Shown piece after piece: positions 1 through 6,064 of a stretch of 15,497 bases of DNA. The stretch comes from UBA8437 sp003445035 (GTDB lineage: Bacteria > Planctomycetota > Planctomycetia > Planctomycetales > Planctomycetaceae): positions 1 to 15,497 of the forward strand of contig CALCHI010000562.1 in NCBI GenBank assembly GCA_937901285.1, read 5' to 3'. The position numbers and the translations under genes are program-made. How positions within the stretch are numbered: position 1 is the stretch's first letter; the number at the start of each line of letters is the position of its first letter. The notes beneath the pieces were generated by a model, which saw only the letters and a program-made list of their open reading frames with translations, was not told the origin of the DNA and searched no databases.

Positions 1-2
1 CT

Positions 3-500
3 CCCAGGAAGGTGGTCCGCCGTGCACCGCAACGCCGTGCACCGCAACGCCGTGCTCCACAACGCCGTGCTCCACAACGCCTGGTCCGCCACGCCCCGGC
101 GGCGGCCGCCCCGGCACCACGCATTCGTCAGGTCGTGGCCCAGGCTCCTCGGATGCCAGCCAATCAACAGCCGCCGTCGGTTCCGACAACCGCCGGATTC
201 GCACGTCTGAGTGCCCCGCTCTATCCGTCTCCGGTCCAGAACATTCCCCACCAGGTTGGTGGTGTCGTGATCACCAACCCGGCCTTGGCACCCCACGAGA
301 TGCTCTACGAGCACGAGTACCGGGCTCTGTACCCACCGTTCTACTACCGTGTCAAAGGCTGGTGGGCCTGGACTCCGTTCGGCGTTGAGTCTCACGACAA
401 GTGGGAGTTGATGGGGACCGAGGTTCGTGTTCGGTACAAGAGTCGGCCGAGCCTGCTGCAGAGGATTGCCGATCCATTCATCGAGCCGTTCCTTGACTGA
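3..500 (+). CDS. Hypothetical protein, C-terminal part (5' end outside the window)
   Basis: The reading frame is open from the first complete codon at position 3 to TGA at 498-500, so the true start lies upstream; the GTG at 12 is probably internal. The visible part begins with four copies of a basic pentapeptide (R-A-P-Q-R), followed by a Pro/Ala-rich stretch and then a more ordered C-terminal domain of about 100 residues. That domain is rich in Tyr, Trp and Pro (for example YPPFYYRVKGWWAW and WELMGTEVRVRYK) and looks like a small beta-rich module. I do not recognise a named family. The low-complexity linker followed by an aromatic domain resembles short exported proteins of planctomycetes, but no signal peptide can be checked because the N-terminus is missing. 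Two further small exported proteins follow on the same strand, 91 and 88 nt apart, so a shared transcript is plausible. Confidence 0.75.
   Translation, partial: PRKVVRRAPQRRAPQRRAPQRRAPQRLVRHAPAAAAPAPRIRQVVAQAPRMPANQQPPSVPTTAGFARLSAPLYPSPVQNIPHQVGGVVITNPALAPHEMLYEHEYRALYPPFYYRVKGWWAWTPFGVESHDKWELMGTEVRVRYKSRPSLLQRIADPFIEPFLD
21..80 (+). repeat. 15-bp tandem repeat, 4 units, in frame
   Basis: Four adjacent 15-bp units at 21-35, 36-50, 51-65 and 66-80. The first two are identical (CGTGCACCGCAACGC) and the last two are identical to each other (CGTGCTCCACAACGC), differing from the first pair at three bases. Each unit encodes Arg-Ala-Pro-Gln-Arg. The pairwise pattern suggests that a two-unit block arose by slippage. 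The unit length is a multiple of three, so copy-number change would keep the reading frame. Confidence 0.95.
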
Positions 501-591
501 AAGAAGCGTTTTGCTCACCGGAAGAATGCCTGACGAGATTCATGACCGATCGAGCCACAAGGCCCGTTTCCTGCAAGATCGAGACCAGACC

Positions 592-1278
592 ATGAAGCCA
601 AAACAATTCTGTATACGAGCGGCCGCCTGCCTGCTTCCCCTGTCTCTGATCCTGATGTGCATCGTCACGCCGATCGTCGTGCCTGCTCAGGATGACCCGG
701 CGAACACGGCGACCGAATCTGCGACCAGCCAGCCGGCGGTTGCTGAACCGGGTGTGGTGCGGATCTCCGACGTCGCCGAATTGCCGGCGGAAGCAGCGGT
801 GGAATTTCCGGCCGGGGAATTGTCGGCCGAGGAATTGTCGGCCGGGGAGTTGCCGGCGGAGTTGTACAAGACTCCGGAATTCGCACCGGTGACCGACAGC
901 GAATCGGCGATCGATTCTGGTATCGAATTGGAGTTCGATGACGATGCCGGGCAGGTGACTTTGTCAGACCTGTGGCACGAGCATTCGGTGGAATTTCTGT
1001 CGCGGAATCAGGAGCAGAGCGAGGCTTTGGCCAACTGGATGTTCGATCGCATGGGGCTCTACACCCCGGCTGTTGTGCACACCGCTCCGGTCGGCACCTA
1101 CAACATGATCTACCCGGTCAATCCCGATTACGTGAATCCTCGCGACCGGCGCGTCTACGGGGCCCAGGGGGCAGGCGTGCCGATTGTGGTGCCTTTGGCT
1201 CCCACGGTTCGCTCGAGCTACAACTACGGCAGCGGGCTTCCCGCCAGTCGGCTGACTCCGGTTTCCGTTCCTCGCTAA
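592..1278 (+). CDS. Exported hypothetical protein with acidic pentapeptide repeats
   Basis: A 228-residue protein of unknown function. I chose the ATG at 592 because it places a clear signal peptide at the N-terminus: basic start (MKPKQFCIR), hydrophobic core at about residues 11-30, likely cleavage near residue 32 after PAQ. The open frame runs further upstream, but those starts would bury the signal. The mature protein starts with a Thr/Ala/Glu-rich stretch, then four acidic pentapeptides (E-L/F-S/P-A-G/E, residues 71-90), an acidic segment with DDD at 116-118, a helical-looking region at 125-155 and a Tyr/Pro-rich tail (160-228). The acidic first half contrasts with the basic repeat of the gene upstream. 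It lies between two other small proteins on the same strand. It is probably released to, or attached in, the periplasm or cell surface. No enzyme motif was seen. Confidence 0.72.
   Translation: MKPKQFCIRAAACLLPLSLILMCIVTPIVVPAQDDPANTATESATSQPAVAEPGVVRISDVAELPAEAAVEFPAGELSAEELSAGELPAELYKTPEFAPVTDSESAIDSGIELEFDDDAGQVTLSDLWHEHSVEFLSRNQEQSEALANWMFDRMGLYTPAVVHTAPVGTYNMIYPVNPDYVNPRDRRVYGAQGAGVPIVVPLAPTVRSSYNYGSGLPASRLTPVSVPR
802..861 (+). repeat. 15-bp tandem repeat, 4 units, in frame
   Basis: Four adjacent 15-bp units at 802-816, 817-831, 832-846 and 847-861, with core GAATTGTCGGCCGGG and one to several substitutions per unit. They encode the pentapeptides EFPAG, ELSAE, ELSAG and ELPAE. The last unit is the most diverged. 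The unit length equals that of the repeat in the gene upstream, but the sequence is unrelated. Confidence 0.92.
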
Positions 1279-1366
1279 AGGGGGCCGTGGTGTTTTGACC
1301 GGGGCGAGCCAGCCCTGGATTCCGGGACACCCGTCTCTCCAAGCCAGACTCTCAAAGGCAAATCCG

Positions 1367-1882
1367 ATGCGACGATCGATTCAAATTGTGACAGCATGTG
1401 CCTGCGGCCTTCTCCTGGTTTCCGGAATTGGCTTGCGTGCTGATGAGCCCACTTCCGAAGTGACCACGGTGACCGAAACGACCGAGGTGACAGCTTTGGA
1501 GGTCTTCGAAGACGCCGGGTACGCGAGGATCTCCCGACGCGACTGGACGGCTCCGCAGAGCACATACCTGGAGCGATCTCCGGTGATCTTTCCCAGGATG
1601 TACCCCGAGAAGTTTTATGGACAGCATGGCCCGAGGTCCGCGGGGCCTGTCCGCCGGTACTCGATAATTCCCCTTCCGACTGACACCAGTCAGCAGGGTT
1701 TCTATTACATGCACGTTCCCAGTTGGCAACCTCGTGCGGGCATGCTCCCGCCGATTCCCCGGCCATCGCGTTGGCACAACCGCCCGGCTCCTCCGTCGGC
1801 TCGTATCGATGGGCCTGCGACCGAGACGCCGGCGGCTCCCAACACCCAGGCCCAGCAGCCGACTCGGGCCACTTTCCGCTAG
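1367..1882 (+). CDS. Small exported hypothetical protein, Pro/Tyr-rich
   Basis: A 171-residue protein of unknown function. The ATG at 1367 is preferred over upstream in-frame starts because it gives a standard signal peptide (MRRSIQ, then a hydrophobic core through about residue 20, with probable cleavage after GLRA at residue 24); a weak AAAGG lies 8 nt before it. The mature part has a Thr/Glu-rich segment (about 26-45), then a domain with aromatic residues and prolines (for example SIIPLPTDTS and GFYYMHVPSW), and a disordered Pro/Ala/Gln tail ending in Arg. The layout is close to that of the gene before it: signal, acidic or polar linker, Tyr/Pro-rich module. The two may therefore be distant paralogues or serve the same surface layer; this is inference. 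It ends just before a pair of hairpins that separate it from the convergent TPR-like gene. Confidence 0.72.
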   Translation: MRRSIQIVTACACGLLLVSGIGLRADEPTSEVTTVTETTEVTALEVFEDAGYARISRRDWTAPQSTYLERSPVIFPRMYPEKFYGQHGPRSAGPVRRYSIIPLPTDTSQQGFYYMHVPSWQPRAGMLPPIPRPSRWHNRPAPPSARIDGPATETPAAPNTQAQQPTRATFR

Positions 1883-1890
1883 GAACCCCC

Positions 1891-1909
1891 TTGGGGCGGT
1901 TTGCCCCAA
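1891..1909. terminator. Hairpin 1 of a probable bidirectional terminator
   Basis: Perfect 7-bp stem (TTGGGGC 1891-1897 with GCCCCAA 1903-1909) and a 5-nt loop (GGTTT), 8 nt after the stop of the plus-strand gene. An alternative 5-bp pairing, CGGTT (1897-1901) with AACCG (1908-1912), is also possible. There is no long T-run on either strand, so this is not a textbook intrinsic terminator, but its position between convergent genes supports the call. Confidence 0.55.
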
Positions 1910-1918
1910 CCGGCTCTC

Positions 1919-1936
1919 CCGGAATTCACATTCCGG
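1919..1936. terminator. Hairpin 2 of a probable bidirectional terminator
   Basis: Perfect 7-bp stem (CCGGAAT 1919-1925 with ATTCCGG 1930-1936) and a 4-nt loop (TCAC). The loop contains the stop codon of the minus-strand TPR-like gene (TGA at 1928-1926). It lies 9 nt from the first hairpin. Confidence 0.5.
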
Positions 1937-4448
1937 ACGGATCGGTTTTCGGCTTCAGCGAAACGGCGAGGCGTTTGAGGTCGGCTCTCACTGCTGCTGT
2001 GCCCTTTTCGGGGTACAGCAGCCGTGTGACACCGAGCAGTTGGCGACACTCGGCAGCCCGACCGGCCTGTTTCAGTGCCCGCAGTGTTCCCAGGCGGACG
2101 ACCATCCAGTCGTCCGAACCTGGCGAAAGCAGCCGTTCGGCAGTCCGCCAATCGGTGATCGCGGCTTGTGTCTGGGATGCGGTTCCGATCGTTAGACGGA
2201 CCTCCGCCAGACGGGTTCTCGGCTTCCAGTCCCTGGGTGCGGCCTTGACGAGACGTTCGTAGACCGCGACGGCACGGAGCGGGAATCCGGCGGCGACGAA
2301 GGCCTGTGCCAGGCAGCGGTCGAGGCGTTGGCGGTTGGCGGGATCGAGCGTGTTTCGCTGCTGATCCAGGCTCTCGGCCGCCTGCAGTTGCAGTGCTCCC
2401 AGGCGTCGTCGGTCGGCTGTCCGCGTGGTGGTGGCGACCTGGTCGAGTCCGTCGAGGAGTGCCAGCAGGTCGTCGGGACGGCCGGCGAAAGACGCCACGA
2501 GTTTGCGGGCCTGGTCTAGTCGTCCCTGTCCGGCCAGCGAGAGAACCCTGAGTTGTCGGGTGTTGTCGCGGATGGCGACCGCAACGGCATCGGGCTTTTG
2601 GCCGGGAGCCGTGATGACCGGGGGCCCCCGTGTCAGGATCGCCTCCAGCAGTTGGTCGATCTGGCGGTAGTCCGGCCGGGTTCGCTTCAGGCCCAGGCGG
2701 GCGAGGCTGATCACCACGGCGGCCTCGTCGGTGGTCCAGCCACGAGGCGGGGCGGGCAGTTTCACGACGAGTGACTCGACGGTGCGGATGGCCAGGTCGA
2801 GTTTCTCGCGTCGGGCGGGATCGTCGCGATCCAGGTTTCCGAGTTCGTTCTCGAAGCTCGCGGCAACCCGCCGTCGCGCGGCGGCCGCTCGCTGGTGGCC
2901 TGGGGGGATCGCCAGCCACAGTTCCCTGGCCAATCGAGGGTGCTGCCGGTCGTTTTCGAACGACGCCAGCAGCCATGTGGCCTCGGCAGCTGTTGCGTGC
3001 TTCGGGAACCGGCTACGGTGCTCGACCAGCGCCTCCCGGTACGCCTGTTGACGGGCGGGTGTGTTCTGTCGACGTTGGACCTGGCCCAGGCACCAGGCCC
3101 ACAGCAGGTGCGCCGAAGGAGCGCGGGGGTGAACCGGTTTCTGCCTGGCCACGTCCCGGAACGACCGTGATGCCAGCTCGAACCGCCCGTTGCGGACCAG
3201 CACCGAGCCACGGGTGAATGCCAGTTCTCCGGCCAGTTCGAATTGGCCGTCGGTCCGTGCAGCCTGGATGACCTCGGCAAACGCCGCGAGTGCCTCGTCG
3301 GTTCGACCGGCCTGGAAAAGCGAGATCGCGCGGTGACGGCCTCGAGCCAACCGGGATCCGAATCTCCTGATCGACAGCACCAGGTCGGCATCTCGCCGGG
3401 ACCGGGTTCTCCAGTAGGCTCCCGGAACCCGGCCGGCTCGGTCCGATTCCAACTGCCAGCGTTCCCAGAGCGCATCGGCGGCTCCGGGGGATTTCCCCGC
3501 AGCCGCCTGTTGCCAAAGTCGACCCAGGCACCGCTGGGCCAGGAAGAGCAGCTCGTCGGACGGGGGAGACGGACCCGCCAGCCGCTTCTCGATCAGTGTC
3601 CGTGCCGTGGTCACCCGGCCGTCATCGAGTTCGATCCAGGCACGTTCGGCCAGCAGCCCGTCATCGCCTTCGAAGCCGGCGGCGTCGAGGATCCGGCGGG
3701 CGACGACGAAGTCCATCTGTTGTCGGGCGACCTGTGCTCGGAGCCGGGTCCTGGCAATCCTCAAGCGGTTGCCGAGAGCTGTCGGCGACATTTTCTTGAG
3801 AGTCAGTTCGGCAGCGAGCAGGTCGGCAGCACGATCGGGCGTGCCGGGTGACATCATCCTGGCGCGATCGAGGTGAGCCTGGGCGAGCCGCCAGCGGCAA
3901 GTGGCCAGCAGTTGACGCCGTTGACTGTCGGCCAGGGGCCCGGGGTTTTCGAGTCTCCGTTGAAGTGGCTTGAGCCGGTCGATGCCCTCCTGGAGCGTCT
4001 CCAGTGCCTCGCCACGCCGCCGCCGATCCAGGGGGGCCAGGTCGGCCAGCCTGGCCAGGTACCCGCCTCGGGCCAACGGGATCAACCCGGCCTGGATCCC
4101 GATCCGAAAGGACTCCGGGTGGTCGGGGTGCAGGGTGCTGAACTGGTCGAGTACCTTGCGGGCCCGGTCCCAGAGATCCTGCTGTTGGGTGCCGCCGGTG
4201 GCCTGGGCGTGTTCGACCAGGGTTCGGGAGAATTGCAGGGTCGTGTCGAGCCTGGTGGAGGGGGTCAGGTCTTTTCGGGCGAGTTCTTCGAGGCAGACGC
4301 TCTCGGCCAGGCCAAACAGGCCGCGCTGCCTGAGGCCTTCGAAGTAGCGGTCGTTACGCGAGATTTCATCATCGTCGGCGGTCGTTGGCGACCACGTGCC
4401 GAGAAGGAGAGATGCGGCGAGGGCAAAAATGATTCGCTGGCACGTCAT
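1926..4448 (-). CDS. Exported TPR-like repeat protein
   Basis: About 840 residues when started at the ATG at 4448; a GTG two codons upstream (4454) is an alternative. The N-terminus is a signal peptide (MTCQRIIFALAASLLLG, cleavage probably after PTTA), followed by an acidic DDDE. The rest is almost wholly helical, with many Ala/Leu/Arg-rich helix pairs of TPR type. The clearest are near the middle (SLFQAGRTDEALAAFAEVI, then ELAFTRGSVLVRNGRFELAS) and near the C-terminus (AFVAAGFPLRAVAVYERLV). There is no catalytic motif and no transmembrane segment after the signal. Such proteins usually act as scaffolds in the periplasm or at the envelope. It is the last gene of the minus-strand group, 66 nt after the sigma factor gene, with an inverted repeat in the gap. 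Its product could be a target or an envelope partner of the kinase-sigma module; this is inference. I see no Shine-Dalgarno site. Confidence 0.82.
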   Translation of the reverse strand: MTCQRIIFALAASLLLGTWSPTTADDDEISRNDRYFEGLRQRGLFGLAESVCLEELARKDLTPSTRLDTTLQFSRTLVEHAQATGGTQQQDLWDRARKVLDQFSTLHPDHPESFRIGIQAGLIPLARGGYLARLADLAPLDRRRRGEALETLQEGIDRLKPLQRRLENPGPLADSQRRQLLATCRWRLAQAHLDRARMMSPGTPDRAADLLAAELTLKKMSPTALGNRLRIARTRLRAQVARQQMDFVVARRILDAAGFEGDDGLLAERAWIELDDGRVTTARTLIEKRLAGPSPPSDELLFLAQRCLGRLWQQAAAGKSPGAADALWERWQLESDRAGRVPGAYWRTRSRRDADLVLSIRRFGSRLARGRHRAISLFQAGRTDEALAAFAEVIQAARTDGQFELAGELAFTRGSVLVRNGRFELASRSFRDVARQKPVHPRAPSAHLLWAWCLGQVQRRQNTPARQQAYREALVEHRSRFPKHATAAEATWLLASFENDRQHPRLARELWLAIPPGHQRAAAARRRVAASFENELGNLDRDDPARREKLDLAIRTVESLVVKLPAPPRGWTTDEAAVVISLARLGLKRTRPDYRQIDQLLEAILTRGPPVITAPGQKPDAVAVAIRDNTRQLRVLSLAGQGRLDQARKLVASFAGRPDDLLALLDGLDQVATTTRTADRRRLGALQLQAAESLDQQRNTLDPANRQRLDRCLAQAFVAAGFPLRAVAVYERLVKAAPRDWKPRTRLAEVRLTIGTASQTQAAITDWRTAERLLSPGSDDWMVVRLGTLRALKQAGRAAECRQLLGVTRLLYPEKGTAAVRADLKRLAVSLKPKTDPSGM

Positions 4449-4456
4449 GGGCACGA

Positions 4457-4497
4457 CTTGCCGACGACCTTAGGTCAAGCGGGGCGGTGTCGGCAAG
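4457..4497. promoter_or_regulatory. Perfect 9-bp inverted repeat between the sigma factor and TPR-like genes
   Basis: CTTGCCGAC at 4457-4465 is matched by GTCGGCAAG at 4489-4497, with 23 nt between. The spacer begins with a second palindrome, GACCT-T-AGGTC (4466-4476). The element fills most of the 66-nt gap between the two genes. It could be an attenuator or partial terminator tuning the last gene, or a protein-binding site. No T-run follows on the minus strand. Confidence 0.5.
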
Positions 4498-4514
4498 ACC
4501 GTTGGGACATCCCC

Positions 4515-5171
4515 TCAATCCTCTCGCGGCGAGTCTTCGAGTCCGAAATCGATCAGGTCGATGTCTCCCAGGCGGGACCGCTCGGCGGACTCCTTGAGCT
4601 TCCTGAGGACAAACGACTTGTGATTGGCCACCGCCTGTTCGCTGATCCCCAGGCGAACGGCGACGTCCTTGTTCTTCGAGCCGAGCACCAGCAGGAGTTC
4701 GATGCACTCGAGCCGTTCCAACTGTCCCTCGGCCAACCACTCCTTGATCAACTCGCCCAGCACATCACCGAGCATCTCGGCTTCAGCATCCCGCCCCTCA
4801 CGGCTCCGCATCAGGCTCGAAGCGGCCCGGGCCCGGCCGGGCGGTTCCATTCCGGTTCCGCTTTCGCCGGGCGGCTGCAGCGGCAAGGCTGGACGACGTC
4901 CTTGCCTCCTGAGCACGTCGGTCAGCTTGTGGGAGGCGATCGTGAACAGCCAGCTTTCCAGGCGGGTCCGCTGCGAATCGTAGTTGGGCAGGCCGGTCAG
5001 GAACCCCAGGAACGTTTCCTGCACGACGTCTTCACTGGTCGTACGGTTGCCGATCCGGCTCTGGACGAACGCCGTCAGACGGCCCTCGAAGCGGCCGATC
5101 AGCTCCTCCCAGGCTTCGGGCTCGCCGTCGCGAACACGGGAGACCAGCAGTTGGTCGGTGGCTTCAATCAT
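4515..5171 (-). CDS. ECF-type sigma-70 family RNA polymerase sigma factor
   Basis: A 218-residue sigma factor that directs RNA polymerase to its own promoters. Region 2 is at about residues 20-92, with the core-binding segment TSEDVVQETFLGFL (45-58) and the -10 recognition segment around RLESWLFTIASHKLTDVLRR (70-89). Region 4 is at about 150-194, with the helix-turn-helix around NKDVAVRLGISEQAVANHKS (167-186). The linker (about 93-148) is Pro/Gly-rich and longer than in most ECF factors, and the C-terminus ends in an acidic tail. I chose the ATG at 5171 because residue 1 then lies just before the conserved region; the open frame continues upstream without conservation. In the acidic region 2.2 motif the first Asp typical of ECF factors is replaced by Thr45, next to Thr44 and Ser46. 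No anti-sigma gene is adjacent; the neighbours upstream are a four-helix membrane protein and a Ser/Thr kinase, which suggests control by phosphorylation. Confidence 0.9.
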   Translation of the reverse strand: MIEATDQLLVSRVRDGEPEAWEELIGRFEGRLTAFVQSRIGNRTTSEDVVQETFLGFLTGLPNYDSQRTRLESWLFTIASHKLTDVLRRQGRRPALPLQPPGESGTGMEPPGRARAASSLMRSREGRDAEAEMLGDVLGELIKEWLAEGQLERLECIELLLVLGSKNKDVAVRLGISEQAVANHKSFVLRKLKESAERSRLGDIDLIDFGLEDSPRED

Positions 5172-5221
5172 GTGGGGATTATGAGCGGTTGTGGCCGCCG
5201 GGGCCATGCCCGGTCCCCGGG

Positions 5222-6064
5222 TCAGGCCGAGATGACGGTCGAGGCGGCCAGCCCCGCGGCGGTCATTGCCGAAATGGCGGCCAGTTGCAGTTTTCCACGA
5301 TGTGTGCCGTTCGAGGCGAAGTCGAGTCGGAGATAGAGATGGGCGATGACCACCATCAGGCACAGCAGGCCGGCGATTGTTCCCACGTCGATTAGACGGC
5401 CGACGCCGACACCTCGCTTCCAGTGATTCAGGGCCAGGCCACGAGTCTTCTCGGAGATCTCCAGTTGGACGACGCAGTAGTGCATGTCGCTGGAAGGAGC
5501 GAGAGTGCTGAGATTGTGGGGTTGAGTGGTCTGGATCTGTCCGACAATCGCGGATTGTTCGACCGCGTCGGTCGGCAGGTCCCAGTTGACAGATTTCCCG
5601 TAGCGTCGAGCGATCTCGACCTTGAGCCTCTTGGCAGCGCGCTCCAGGGCATCCTGACGGGCCTCCCCGGCACTCGACCACGGACCGCTGGCGATCGGTG
5701 TCAGCACCACGGGGAGATCCGTCTCGTCCTGTTTGACCAGTGATGTCGTTGTCCAGGGTTGTCCCTCGACGGTCCATTGCGGCGTGTCGATCTGGGTGAG
5801 GAGGGTGTTGGCAGCCACCGGTTCCTGGGTGTTCAGTTCCGGACTCACCCGGACACCGACTGCGGCGACGATCACCAGGGCCGGGGCGACCCAGGCAACC
5901 GAGAGGGCCTTGCGGGCGATCGTCTTCATGTCGGTGTTCCCGCGTCGTCCGGCCCAGGCGACGCGGATCGCGATCACCGTGGCCAGGGCGATCAGGCCAC
6001 CGCCCAGAATCAGGTTGTGGTCATCGCCAGAGGCGATTGCCCGGGCAAGGAACAGGCTACTCAT
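5222..6064 (-). CDS. Four-helix membrane protein with a central extracytoplasmic-type domain
   Basis: A 280-residue protein of unknown function. Hydrophobic segments lie at about residues 18-38, 52-72, 222-246 and 259-279. They enclose a soluble domain of about 145 residues (75-220) with a helix rich in Arg/Ala/Glu (about 133-155) and a beta-like end (HYCVVQLEIS, 195-204). The ATG at 6064 lies inside the end of the kinase gene, an 8-nt overlap, so translation is probably coupled and the two proteins made in similar amounts. The sigma factor gene follows after 50 nt. Position and topology suggest a sensor or adaptor that links an envelope signal to the kinase or the sigma factor. It does not show a zinc-finger anti-sigma motif. 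Which side of the membrane holds the central domain cannot be decided by eye. The functional call is inference; the membrane topology is seen in the sequence. Confidence 0.8.
   Translation of the reverse strand: MSSLFLARAIASGDDHNLILGGGLIALATVIAIRVAWAGRRGNTDMKTIARKALSVAWVAPALVIVAAVGVRVSPELNTQEPVAANTLLTQIDTPQWTVEGQPWTTTSLVKQDETDLPVVLTPIASGPWSSAGEARQDALERAAKRLKVEIARRYGKSVNWDLPTDAVEQSAIVGQIQTTQPHNLSTLAPSSDMHYCVVQLEISEKTRGLALNHWKRGVGVGRLIDVGTIAGLLCLMVVIAHLYLRLDFASNGTHRGKLQLAAISAMTAAGLAASTVISA

Noticed and set aside
3873..5336. Long plus-strand open frame (487 codons)
   Set aside because: It is antisense to the TPR-like and sigma factor genes, which have clear domains. Its translation is Gly/Gln/Pro-rich without motifs, as expected for a GC-rich shadow frame.
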